Below, piece by piece: positions 17,836 through 26,522 of a DNA stretch of 64,000 nt. How positions within the stretch are numbered: position 1 is the first letter of the stretch; every line of letters begins with the position of its first letter. The notes under the pieces were generated by a model that was not told where the DNA came from, did not search any database, and saw only the letters and a program-made list of their open reading frames with translations. The DNA comes from Verrucomicrobiia bacterium (GTDB taxonomy: Bacteria; Verrucomicrobiota; Verrucomicrobiia; Limisphaerales; CAIMTB01). The position numbers and the translations under genes were made by a program. The stretch covers positions 1 through 64,000 of the forward strand of contig JAHCBA010000016.1 of the NCBI GenBank assembly GCA_019634625.1, read 5' to 3'.

Positions 17836-18495
17836 TCAGGCCTTCTTGCCGAAGCGGGAGCGCAACCCGAACAGCAAGGGCAGCAAGGCCAAGCCGCCGG
17901 CGATGTAGGTGGAGGGTTCGGGGACCACCGTCATATATGAGTCAGACTTACCACCAGGCAACGCTTGAATGTGCAAGCCAACGCGGAATTGCCCGCTGTT
18001 CAATGCGGCGATAACATCATCTACCGTAGTTGGCGCGGCTAACACAAAACTCAATGTTAACCACTCGGAAGCTGAATTCACGCCGTTTTGCGGAGGCGGC
18101 GCGGATGAATCAGCGGAAGAAGAGGCAACAAAATTGAACGCCCCCCCCCCAGGAAGATCGGGCGGAGCCGCGCCCACGGTGAAGTTTACACCCGCGCTGC
18201 TAGTAAAAGTTGGGCCGGACGTAAAGTACGGTGAAGGCGAAGTTCCCCCCCCAGGCGGAGGAGCATCAATGTAGATATCAGTTATTGACGACGCGATGCC
18301 CACATTATTCTTGAACGTCAATGTGAGAGCGCTGCCACTTCCGCCAACCTCCATGGAAAGTTGTGATGCGATGTCCGTACCATTGCCTGTTATGTTCTGC
18401 CAGTACCATGCTGCATTCGCACTCATGCTCACTCCGGCCAAAAGGCCTACAGCTGCAAGGAGCCCGACTGTTTTGGGGATTAAGTATTTCTTCAT
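17836..18495 (-). CDS. PEP-CTERM sorting-signal exported protein
   Basis: 219 residues from ATG 18495 (MKKYLIPKTVG). A signal peptide at about 1-32 ends ANA. The body is a Gly/Ser/Pro-rich beta-type domain with no recognised family. The C-terminus has the full PEP-CTERM motif: VPEPST, a hydrophobic helix GGLALLPLLFGL and the basic end RSRFGKKA. Such tails are processed by exosortase, and the proteins usually belong to exopolysaccharide or biofilm matrices. No exosortase gene lies in the window. Its base composition is lower in GC than the neighbouring nitrate operon. Confidence 0.82.
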   Translation of the reverse strand: MKKYLIPKTVGLLAAVGLLAGVSMSANAAWYWQNITGNGTDIASQLSMEVGGSGSALTLTFKNNVGIASSITDIYIDAPPPGGGTSPSPYFTSGPTFTSSAGVNFTVGAAPPDLPGGGAFNFVASSSADSSAPPPQNGVNSASEWLTLSFVLAAPTTVDDVIAALNSGQFRVGLHIQALPGGKSDSYMTVVPEPSTYIAGGLALLPLLFGLRSRFGKKA

Positions 18496-18631
18496 ACTAC
18501 TTTCATAGTGTTTGCTGATTGTTTTGCTTACAGTCGGTTCGGTCGCCATCGTGCCTACGACGAACAACTATACCGGTTTCCTCGTCGATTCTCCTACGCC
18601 GGTGCCCCTTGTCGATTCTCTTTGGTACCCT

Positions 18632-18711
18632 TTATCGGTCAAACGTTGGCGCTTTTGGGACATCGCCATCCCCCAAAAATACGCCGAAACCGGCTACGAA
18701 TAACGTTATCG
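18632..18711 (-). repeat. 80-bp gene-start module, copy 1
   Basis: Aligns without gaps to 21351-21430 at 60 of 80 identical positions. On the minus strand it contains a conserved leader (CGATAACGTTATTC, then TTTTTGGGGGAT) followed by ATG at 18663 and about ten similar codons (MSQKRQRLTD). The frame here continues to 31 codons. The rest of 18712-19112 shows no gene. Confidence 0.75.
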
Positions 18712-19112
18712 ACCGGTGCGCCCAGAGCCCATTGCACCGGCAATCCCCTCTCCCAGCCTTCACTCCACCCCTCCCAAAACTACTAAGTATCTCTAGTCAA
18801 ATGCGTTACGCAAACTGCCCCCGTCAGGTTTTGGACTGCGCCAGTCCCATGGCGCTCTTGTGCGTGCCATCGAGCCCACCGCCGCTCATCCACCTGCCCC
18901 CCCCAATCCCCCTCACTTCCCACCTCGAAGGTACGCTGGGCACGATGAGGAAGGCAGTGGCGACCCTGCCACGGCCTGTCCAACTCAACCGAACATCCAC
19001 CATCCCAACGCCTTCTGCTCCCTTCTTTGTGCGCTTCGTGCGCTCGTGGTGACCCAATGAAAGGACGCCCGTCTCGCTCCCCGGCATGACCCCACTGCCC
19101 CCCATCCCCCTA

Positions 19113-20783
19113 CTACAATCCCAACACCCTCCGCTCCTCCGGCAGGAACTTCCCCTCCGCCGCCAACTCGCGGTATCGCCTCGCTTGCTCGTCCCTCCCA
19201 TTCGCCCGCAGGATCAAGGCGAAGTACGCCGCGATCGAGGGTTGCTCCAGTTGTTCGGGCGCCAATTGCTCCATCACCCGCAACGCCTCCGCCGACTGCT
19301 CCCGGACATGCAACGAATACGCGAACGTCGAGGCGAAAGAGGCATTCGTCGGCGCCGCCTCGTACACCTGACGCGCCATTTCATGCGGTCGCAGCTCATT
19401 GGCCTCCAGCAGCATTGCTGTCATCGCCAGGTTGTTCTTGATCGACAGATCGTTCGGGTTCGCGCTTAGCTGGGTCCCGAACAACGACATCAAGGACCGC
19501 GTCCGCCCCTCGTTGAACAGATTCTGCGTCAGCAGACTGGCCGCCCATTTTTCCCCCGGATACCGGTTCACCAACGCCGTTAGGATCTCCCGAATCTCGT
19601 CCACCCACCGCCAGCGCGCCACCGCCTGGAGGAGCATGTTCAGTGCCCCCCGATCCGAGCCCGTTGCCCGCATGGTCAACCCCCACTCGATCTCCGCCGC
19701 CCCGGTCAGGCCCAGGTTCCGCATGGCCAACGTCCGAAACGCGTGCCGCAGGAACTCCATTTCCCCCCAGGTCTGGGCCTCCAACGACGTGTTCAACCCC
19801 TCCCAATCCTGCACCGCCACCTGGAGGTCCGCCGTCATCAGGGCCACCCCGGCGTTGGTCCGATACTCCGCGGGCAGCGACCCGACCCACTCCAGCGTCG
19901 GCCGCGGCGGCACCCTGGTCATCTGCCAGATGATCATCTGATTCACCGTCCCCACCGAGTTCGTCGCCAGGGCGCGCGTGCTCATGAGTTCCTCGACGAG
20001 ATTCGTGCTCCGGTTCATCCCCAGCACGTCCAGGCGTAACAACCGGTCACCGAACGCCACCTCGGGCTCCGCCAACAGGCGGTCCGTGAGCGCGATGGCG
20101 TTGTTCGTCTGCCCAATCCGCATCGCGTGCCCCACCAACTCCCGGTACGCCCGACACCGCAACGCCGAGTTCGTGGACGTCGCGGTGATCCCCTCCAACG
20201 CCTGACGCGCCTCCGCGAGGGCCTGCGTGTTGGTCCCCTGCAACCGCACCACCGCCAAGTTCAGGAGCATGACTGGGTTCTCAGGTTCCAGCCGCGACGC
20301 ATCGAGGAAGTACCGTTCCGCCTCCTCCAATTGCCCCAGCACCGACGCCACCCCGCCAGCCACGTTCTGGAACTCCACCGTCTTGCGCCCCGCGTCGTTT
20401 ACCCCGGCCAATGCGTTCGTCGCCGAGGCGGTATCGCGAAACGAGATCGCCGTCTGGGCCAGCGCCAGCCGGTCAGTCAACGAATCTGGCTCCAAATCGA
20501 CCACCCGCTGACGCCATACCACCGCCGCTGGTGACCGATCCTTCTCCGCCATCGTCGCCAGCAGGCGAATCGCCTCGACATCCGTCGGCTTGGCGCGCAC
20601 CGCCCGTTGCAGACTGATCATCGCCTTCCGCTCCTGTCCCTCCTCGAGAAATTCCTTCGCCTGCTTCACGAACCGATGTTGGCGCCACGACTTGTACCCC
20701 CGGTACGCCCCGTACCCCGTGCCCGCGAGGACGACGCATCCCACCATGAGATAGACCAAGACACGAACCCACTTCGATTTCAT
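19113..20783 (-). CDS. Membrane-anchored TPR protein
   Basis: 556 residues. A single transmembrane segment (about 9-27, VLVYLMVGCVVLAGTGYGAY) follows a basic start, so most of the chain would face the periplasm. The body is helical tetratricopeptide-like repeats (AKEFLEEGQERKAMISLQRAV; AERYFLDASRLEPENPVMLL; ARQVYEAAPTNASFASTFAY). The function is not recognised. TPR proteins of this shape occur with exopolysaccharide/PEP-CTERM systems, and the PEP-CTERM gene is the next gene, but the link is only positional. The gene is lower in GC than most of the window. Confidence 0.7.
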   Translation of the reverse strand: MKSKWVRVLVYLMVGCVVLAGTGYGAYRGYKSWRQHRFVKQAKEFLEEGQERKAMISLQRAVRAKPTDVEAIRLLATMAEKDRSPAAVVWRQRVVDLEPDSLTDRLALAQTAISFRDTASATNALAGVNDAGRKTVEFQNVAGGVASVLGQLEEAERYFLDASRLEPENPVMLLNLAVVRLQGTNTQALAEARQALEGITATSTNSALRCRAYRELVGHAMRIGQTNNAIALTDRLLAEPEVAFGDRLLRLDVLGMNRSTNLVEELMSTRALATNSVGTVNQMIIWQMTRVPPRPTLEWVGSLPAEYRTNAGVALMTADLQVAVQDWEGLNTSLEAQTWGEMEFLRHAFRTLAMRNLGLTGAAEIEWGLTMRATGSDRGALNMLLQAVARWRWVDEIREILTALVNRYPGEKWAASLLTQNLFNEGRTRSLMSLFGTQLSANPNDLSIKNNLAMTAMLLEANELRPHEMARQVYEAAPTNASFASTFAYSLHVREQSAEALRVMEQLAPEQLEQPSIAAYFALILRANGRDEQARRYRELAAEGKFLPEERRVLGL

Positions 20784-21157
20784 AGATGGTACGTTTTCGT
20801 CACGCTATCGAACCACTCTCCCCAAGCCAATCCCTCTCGTCTCCCCCTCCGCGCCTCGCGCAACCAGAATTCGGCCACCTTCCGCACCGCAATCCACGCC
20901 GACGATTCAGACGAAAGACGGTTCCTCGCACGGAGGCGCGGAGGCACAGAGAGAAAACCCCGCAATACTCGAATCCCACAAACCTCGCCTTGCCCTTTCC
21001 CTCCAGAAGGCCGTGCTCCCGCGACACCACCCAATGGCACCCGTTCCTCTTCCCCGCGTCTTTGCGTGGGCAAACACGGCCTCCCTGAGCAGCGCATTGC
21101 ACGCCAACGATTCACAGAAATCCAGTTCCTCGCACGGAGCCGCTCTAGGAATTTTAC
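20784..21157. other. Gene-free region with duplicated motif
   Basis: No credible gene. Two short segments share a CGATTCA...GTTCCTCGCACGGAG motif (about 20900-20935 and 21108-21140). The surrounding text resembles decayed repeat sequence. Confidence 0.5.
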
Positions 21158-21382
21158 TTAGGGCCACAGCGACTTCAGCTCCCAAGTTGAACTAAATCCG
21201 GCTCGCGCCGGGTAGCCCGTCGGAAACGGACCACTTGCAATGCTGCCAATGCGGTCGTACTTCCGAGAATTTATTGGCGGCGGGGTCGGGCCAAGAAGAC
21301 TAATCGGTCCGGCGCCCTGAGCCAATGTAATCAGGTTGTTAATGTTCTGCTATTCGGTCAACTGCTGGCGCCTTTCGGACAT
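21158..21382 (-). pseudogene. 75-codon reading frame with an in-frame amber codon
   Basis: Begins in the second copy of the gene-start module (ATG 21382, MSERRQQLTE), meets TAG at codon 11, then stays open in the same frame to TAA at 21158. The downstream part looks protein-like (NNLITLAQGAGPISLLGPTP, ending STWELKSLWP) but matches no family I recognise. It could be a broken small gene or a chance reading. It sits in a lower-GC island. Confidence 0.35.
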
Positions 21383-21430
21383 GGAGATCCCCCAAAAATG
21401 CGACAAAAAATGGGTTGAATAACGTTATCG
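21351..21430 (-). repeat. 80-bp gene-start module, copy 2
   Basis: Second copy of 18632-18711 (75% identity, no gaps). The AATAACGTTATCG end is identical in both, and the ATG and its following codons are conserved. The 2.7-kb interval between copies holds the TPR gene. Confidence 0.75.
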
Positions 21431-21629
21431 GCGGGCTTGGGTTTCGGGGAGTCGGAGGGGAGGGCGGGGGTGGCGGTTTTGATGGGTGCGGGGGGGTGGT
21501 GGTGGTAGACTGCTCTACGACAGTTCCTTATGCGAACTGGGTTGGCCGGATTCGGGGCTCCTGGGGGGGGTGGTGAGGGGTGGTTGGGGTTCGGCCGTGG
21601 CGTTGGGGATGCCGACGGAGGCGGGTGTG

Positions 21630-21875
21630 CGGGTGGGGGCTCGCGAAGATCGTTCCTCCGAATCGCTGGATCGTCACCGACAACGTGGGGATGGACCGGG
21701 CGAGAAGGCGATGCTTGATGCGGTGGGTCTGCGGGATCGAGGACGAGGACGAGTACCGCCCTTCGGGCTGAGTACGAGTATGGAGGAGGGGGGAATGGTG
21801 GGGTGAAATGGGTGGTGGACTCGCGGAGCTCGTCCCTCCGAATCGCTGCGTCCTCACCCATAATTCGGGGATGCG
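21630..21875. repeat. Composite intergenic repeat
   Basis: Two right-arm segments of the palindromic family (about 21640-21690 and 21815-21870), each ending in a degenerate GGGGATGC-type terminus, separated by the GAGTACCGCCCTTCGGGCTG spacer segment. No gene is seen from 21431 to 21997. Confidence 0.8.
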
Positions 21876-21997
21876 GGGGCGGGGGCGGTCGGGGCAAGTT
21901 CCGGATTGGCAAGGCGGGCGGGGGCGTGAAACGGTGGCGGGGCGTTCGCGGCGGGGTCCGCGGCGGCGGTTTGGATGTGGATGGAACGGAATTTCTT

Positions 21998-22465
21998 ATG
22001 AACGCGACCCGGATACTGCCCGATCTTCAATGCTCCCTGCTGTGCGACGAGGTGCGGCAGGAAATCAGCGGCAATTTCATTTTGCTGGGGATCATCGCGT
22101 ACGTGCGGGTGCCGCAGTTGCCGATCACGGCGTTGAAGTTGTGCGTGTTCAACCGGTGGACGGCGGGGGTGGGCCAGTTCACAGAGACGGTGTGCCTGCG
22201 GGCGCCGGACGAGACGGCGATGCGGCAGAGCCAGGTCCGGTTTGCGCTGCAGGAGGCGACGCACAATGCGACCAACGTCACGCTGTTCACGCAGGTCGAG
22301 TTCAAGACGGCGGGGACCTACTACATCGAGGTGCTGGTGGATGATGTGATGAAGCTGCGGGTGCCGCTGCCGGTGATCCATGTGCCGACGCCGCCAGGAC
22401 AGCAGCGGGGCGGCCCGGCGCCGGCTCCGAAGCCGCCCGAGGCGCCGCCGGCGGATCCAGTGTAA
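21998..22465 (+). CDS. DUF6941-like small conserved protein
   Basis: 155 residues from ATG 21998. The sequence LQCSLLCDEVRQEISGNFILLGII near the start, followed by a beta-rich domain (FTQVEFKTAGTYYIEVLVDD), is typical of the DUF6941 group as I recall it: small proteins of unknown function in Planctomycetota and Verrucomicrobiota. The last 30 residues are Pro/Ala-rich. Longer upstream reading in the same frame translates repeat DNA and is rejected. It stands alone between repeat blocks. Confidence 0.7.
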   Translation: MNATRILPDLQCSLLCDEVRQEISGNFILLGIIAYVRVPQLPITALKLCVFNRWTAGVGQFTETVCLRAPDETAMRQSQVRFALQEATHNATNVTLFTQVEFKTAGTYYIEVLVDDVMKLRVPLPVIHVPTPPGQQRGGPAPAPKPPEAPPADPV

Positions 22466-22499
22466 GCGTTGGCAGGTTTTGTTGGGGCGCATTTGAGTT

Positions 22500-23470
22500 T
22501 TTTGCAGCAGGCCTCGTAATCGTAATCGTAATCGCCCAGCCCAGTTCGCATGCGGAATGGGAGGTTCGAACATGATCGAGCCCGTCGGGCCAGGGAGAAG
22601 GCGAGGATCGAGGCGGTGTGCTTGGGGGACCGAGGACGAGGACGAGTACCGCCCTTCGGGCTGAGTACGAGTACGGAGGAGGGGGGAAATGGTGGGGTGC
22701 AAGGGGTTGTGGACTCGCGGAGCTCGTCCCTCCGAATCGCTGGATCGTCACCGACAATTTGGGGATGCGCCGGGTGAGAAGGGGACGATTGAAGCGGTGT
22801 GCCTAGGGGATTGAGGGATGGGATCTGCGACCCCTGGCGGGGTCGTGGGTGGTTTGGGAGGCTCACGCTGAAGCGTGTACACCCAACCATTCTGGTGGGG
22901 TGGGAAGCGGGGGGCACAGGGTTGGCCGTCTTTTGTTGGGTGTGCACCCCCTGGCGGGGTCGTGAGCGGGGGTGGGACTTTTGACCGGGGGTCGGACCCG
23001 CGGAGCCGGGCACGACCCCCGGCTAATTTCTGGAAACCCTGCGGGTTTCTCGGACCCGATCGAGGGTGAAGCTCCCGGAATTTGTGTGATCGCTGGGAGG
23101 TCCGCGGTGATCCGCCTTGGTGCGCTCCATCAGACCTCCTTCGAGAGGGTGCGCCTCGGGTCCTTGCAGCGGGTCTCGGTCTCGTACTCGTAATCGTACT
23201 CGTAATCGTAATCGCCCAGCCCAGTTCGCATGCGGAATGGGAGGTTCGAACATGATCGAGCCCATCGGGCCGGGGAGAAGGCGAGGATCGAGGCGGTGTG
23301 CTTGGGGGACCGAGGACGAGGACGAGTACCGCCCTTCGGGCTGAGTACGAGTACGGAGGAGGGGGGAAATGGTGGGGTGAAATGGGTTGTGGACTCGCGG
23401 AGCTCGTCCCTCCGAATCGATGGTTTGTCACCGACAATTTGGGGATGAGCCGGGTGCGAAGGGGACGATC
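22500..23470. repeat. Composite repeat block upstream of purB
   Basis: Two copies of a hexamer-plus-spacer-plus-right-arm unit (about 22510-22770 and 23185-23445) flank modules with CACGCTGAAGCGTG, CCCCTGGCGGGG, a 14-bp-arm hairpin near 22987 and GAAACCCTGCGGGTTTC. The same module order recurs at 27660-28735. Nothing coding is credible. Confidence 0.9.
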
Positions 23471-23541
23471 CAGGCGGGGTGTCTGGGGGGGGCAGGGAGT
23501 TCCCGCTTCCCGGCGGGAGTGGCGGGTTTCAGACTGGCGGC

Positions 23542-24882
23542 GTGATCAATCGTTATTCACGGCCCGCGATGCGGGGGATCTGGACGGACGAGAACCGGCT
23601 GGGGATCTGGCTGCGGATCGAGTTGAGGGTGAGCGAGGCGCTGGTGGGGGAGGGGATTGTGCCGGTGCCGGACTGGGAACGGCTGAAGGCGGGGGCGGAG
23701 GAGTGGTTGACGGATCTTCCGGGGCTGGTGGCGCGTCAGCGGGAACTGGAGCGGACGCTGCACCATGACGTGATTGCGTTCACCACGGCGGTGACGGAGC
23801 GGATACGGCATCCGGCGAGCCGCTGGCTGCATTTCGGGCTGACCTCGAGCGATGTGGTGGACACGGCGTTCGCGGTGCAGCTGGTGCAGAGCGCGGATCT
23901 GCTGCTGGAGGGGGTGAAGGCGTTGCGGTCGGTGGTGGGACGCCGGGCCCGGGAGCACGCGCATACGGTGTGCATCGGGCGGAGCCACGGGATCCATGCG
24001 GAGCCGACGTCGTTCGGGTGGAAGCTGGGATTGATGTACGACGAGCTGGGCCGGGCGGAGGACCGGTTGCGGCGGGCGCGTGAGGTGGCGGGGGTGGGGA
24101 AGCTGAGCGGGGCGGTGGGGACGAGCGCGCATTTGTCGCCGGCGGTGGAGGAGGCGGTGTGCCGGGATCTGGGGTTGCGGGCGGCGCCGATTGCGACGCA
24201 GGTGGTGCCGCGGGACATCCACGCGGAGTACATGGGGGCGCTGGCGCTGGTGGGGGCGGGGATCGAGCGGTGGGCGGTGGAGTTCCGGCATCTTCAGCGG
24301 ACGGAGGTGCTGGAGGTGGAGGAGCCGTTCGCGAAGGGCCAGAAGGGGAGCAGCGCGATGCCGCACAAGCGGAACCCGATCAACTGGGAGCGGCTGACGG
24401 GTCTGGCGCGGGTGCTGCGGGGGAACGCGGTGGCGGCGTGGGAGAATGTGGCGCTCTGGCACGAACGGGACATCAGCCACAGTTCGGTGGAGCGGATCAT
24501 CTTCCCGGATTCATGCACGCTGCTGGATTACATGCTGGAGCTGACCCGGCGGCTGGTGGAGGGGTTGCAGGTGTACCCGGAGAACATGCGGAAGAACCTG
24601 GGGGCGAGCCTGGGAATGTGGAACAGCCAGACGGTGCTGCTGGCGTTGATCCGGAAGGGACTGACCCGGGAGGAGGCCTACGAGGTGGTGCAGCGCCAGG
24701 CGATGCGGACCTGGGAGGTGAAGCACGCGGGGCGGGACGACGCGGATTTCCTGGGGCAGTTGCGCGAGGATCCGGAGGTGGCGGGGCGGTTCGGGCCCGG
24801 GGAACTGGAGGCGCTGTGTTCGGTCGAGTTCCACCTCAAGGAGGTGGACCGGCGCCTGGACGGGCTGGGGATTCCGGCGTGA
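23542..24882 (+). CDS. purB: Adenylosuccinate lyase
   Basis: 446 residues from GTG 23542 (VINRYSRPAMRGIW, the usual family start). The fumarase/aspartase signature is GSSAMPHKRNPINWE at about residues 271-285. Catalytic residues fall in the HFGLTSSDVVDTA and GRSHGIHAEPT segments. It removes fumarate from SAICAR and from adenylosuccinate in purine synthesis. No other pur gene is adjacent. The 3' end overlaps the convergent HD-domain gene by 47 nt. The upstream region is almost entirely repeats. Confidence 0.93.
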   Translation: MINRYSRPAMRGIWTDENRLGIWLRIELRVSEALVGEGIVPVPDWERLKAGAEEWLTDLPGLVARQRELERTLHHDVIAFTTAVTERIRHPASRWLHFGLTSSDVVDTAFAVQLVQSADLLLEGVKALRSVVGRRAREHAHTVCIGRSHGIHAEPTSFGWKLGLMYDELGRAEDRLRRAREVAGVGKLSGAVGTSAHLSPAVEEAVCRDLGLRAAPIATQVVPRDIHAEYMGALALVGAGIERWAVEFRHLQRTEVLEVEEPFAKGQKGSSAMPHKRNPINWERLTGLARVLRGNAVAAWENVALWHERDISHSSVERIIFPDSCTLLDYMLELTRRLVEGLQVYPENMRKNLGASLGMWNSQTVLLALIRKGLTREEAYEVVQRQAMRTWEVKHAGRDDADFLGQLREDPEVAGRFGPGELEALCSVEFHLKEVDRRLDGLGIPA

Positions 24883-25504
24883 CCGGGCGGGCGTCGGCAG
24901 GGGTGTCCGGGGCGGCCTCATGACGGAAGGCGAGGTTGCGTTCGAAGACCAGGCGGGCGAGGTCGCCCTTCTTCCCGGCGCCGGCGATTTCCCGCAGGGG
25001 CGGGGCGGTGGCGACGAGGGTGAATTCGAGGAAGTCCGGGAGGATGCGGACGTGGACGTCGCGGACGGCCTGGAGGTGGCTGCGGTCGCAGGCATCGGCG
25101 ATGCGGAGGATGGCGGCGAGTTTGCAGACTTCGTCGCGGTCGGTCGCGGGGAGGGCCTGGAATTCGCGGTGCTCGAGGGATGGCAGGGCCTTGCGGTGGT
25201 AGCGGGCGACGAGGGCGAGGCGGGCGACGTCGGGTGCGGAAAGGTGGGACCAGGATTGTTCGCGGATGAGGCGGGCGGAGTGTTTGTGGTGATCGGAGCC
25301 GTCCTCGCTGACGGTCCAGCCCAGGTCGTGGAGCCAGCCGGCGCCTTCGAGAAGGACGCGGTGGTCGGGGCCGAGACCGTGGAGGGGGGCGAGTTGGTCG
25401 AAGAGCCGGACGGCGAGGGCGGCAACGTGGCGGGTGTGTTCGGGCTCGGGTTCGAGCCGGTCCATGACGGCACGGAGTTCGGCAAGGGCGGCGGGGTGGT
25501 TCAT
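24836..25504 (-). CDS. HD-domain protein, Ppx/GppA C-terminal type
   Basis: 222 residues. The HD motif HDLGW is near residue 59, with metal-binding histidines before it (EHTRHVAALAVRLFDQL) and after it (SDHHKHSARLI). In exopolyphosphatases this domain is the C-terminal half; here it is a separate gene whose start overlaps the stop of the Ppx N-terminal gene (ATGA). The pair thus looks like a split Ppx/GppA. The C-terminal 25 residues are low-complexity. The gene ends inside the convergent purB. Confidence 0.75.
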   Translation of the reverse strand: MNHPAALAELRAVMDRLEPEPEHTRHVAALAVRLFDQLAPLHGLGPDHRVLLEGAGWLHDLGWTVSEDGSDHHKHSARLIREQSWSHLSAPDVARLALVARYHRKALPSLEHREFQALPATDRDEVCKLAAILRIADACDRSHLQAVRDVHVRILPDFLEFTLVATAPPLREIAGAGKKGDLARLVFERNLAFRHEAAPDTPADARPVTPESPARPGAGPPP

Positions 25505-26478
25505 GGCGGATCGAGAAGGGCGGCGAAGCGGAGTCCGCGGGTGCTGGGCTGGAGCGCGGGCAGGCGGAGGGCCCGGAAGGCGGCCTCGTAGAGGGCGGCG
25601 CCGGTGAGGATGATGTCGGCGCGTTCCGGCGGGAGTCCGGGGAGACGGCGGCGATCGGCGACCGGCATGGCCCAGAGGCGTTCGGTCAGGGAACGAAGCG
25701 TGGCGGGATCGAGGCGGACGGATTCGATGCGGTCGCGGTCGAAGGTGTCCAGGGCAAGGTGGAGACGGGCGAGGATGACCGCGGTGCCGCCGACAGCGAC
25801 CCAGCGGAGCGGCGAGGGCCGGGAGAGCGGGGAGGACGGTGTGTCGGCCGACAGGAACGGGGCGAGGGCCGGGATGACCCGGGAGGCGAAGAGGGCATCG
25901 AGCGTCTGGCGGCAGGCATCGAGGTCGTCGGGGTTGGGCGGATCCGGGAGGGAAAGGGATTCGAGGAGTCGGACGGCGCCGATGGGGAAGCTTTGCCGGA
26001 ACGACACGTTGCGGCGATGGCCGACGATGAATTCGGTGCTGCCGCCGCCGGCGTCGGAGACGAGGAGCGGAAGTTCGGCGAGTTCGGGATGGGTGGTGAC
26101 ACCGCGGAAGGCGAGTTCGGCTTCGGTGGCGCCGTCGATGATCTCGGGGGTGGCGTCACAGGCGGACTGGAGGGCGGCGATGAGGTCTTCGGGATTAAGG
26201 GCTTCGCGGGCGGCGGCGGTGGCGAGGAGGCGGAGGCGTTCGGGTCGGTGGGTCCGGGCCTCCGCAGCGAGGGTTCGGACGGCGTCGGCGGTGCGGGCGA
26301 TGGCGTCGGGGAGGAGGCGGCGACTGGCGAAGAGGCCGGCGCCGAGTCGGGTTTGGATGCCGCGTTCGTGGAGGGGGGTGACGGCAGTGCCGGCGACGCG
26401 GCCGACGAGGAGTTTGACCGAATTGGTGCCGACATCGAGGACCGCGCGGCAGGGAGCGGCGGGGTTCGGGGATGCCAC
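25501..26478 (-). CDS. ppx: Exopolyphosphatase / pppGpp phosphohydrolase catalytic domain
   Basis: 325 residues. ASKHA phosphatase motifs: VLDVGTNSVKLLVG near residue 14 (phosphate loop), then SDAGGGSTEFIVG near 143, and VAVGGTAVILARL near 228. The glutamate in the conserved GATEAELAF segment is the expected catalytic base. It hydrolyses polyphosphate or (p)ppGpp. It is shorter than E. coli Ppx because the HD part is encoded by the next gene. A ROK kinase gene lies just upstream, 44 nt away, perhaps in the same transcript. Confidence 0.85.
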   Translation of the reverse strand: MASPNPAAPCRAVLDVGTNSVKLLVGRVAGTAVTPLHERGIQTRLGAGLFASRRLLPDAIARTADAVRTLAAEARTHRPERLRLLATAAAREALNPEDLIAALQSACDATPEIIDGATEAELAFRGVTTHPELAELPLLVSDAGGGSTEFIVGHRRNVSFRQSFPIGAVRLLESLSLPDPPNPDDLDACRQTLDALFASRVIPALAPFLSADTPSSPLSRPSPLRWVAVGGTAVILARLHLALDTFDRDRIESVRLDPATLRSLTERLWAMPVADRRRLPGLPPERADIILTGAALYEAAFRALRLPALQPSTRGLRFAALLDPP

Positions 26479-26522
26479 GGGAGGAGGGGCCTGGGCGGGC
26501 GGGGGATGGGGGCTCAGCGGGC

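Noticed and set aside
18632-21430. The AATAACGTTATCG ends of the 80-bp module as integron attC sites.
   Set aside because: The GTTRRRY and RYYYAAC core sites are not satisfied in either orientation, and no integrase is present.
21803-21997. Extending the DUF6941-like protein upstream.
   Set aside because: The extra residues encode the repeat arm and a Gly/Arg-rich run; family similarity starts right after ATG 21998.
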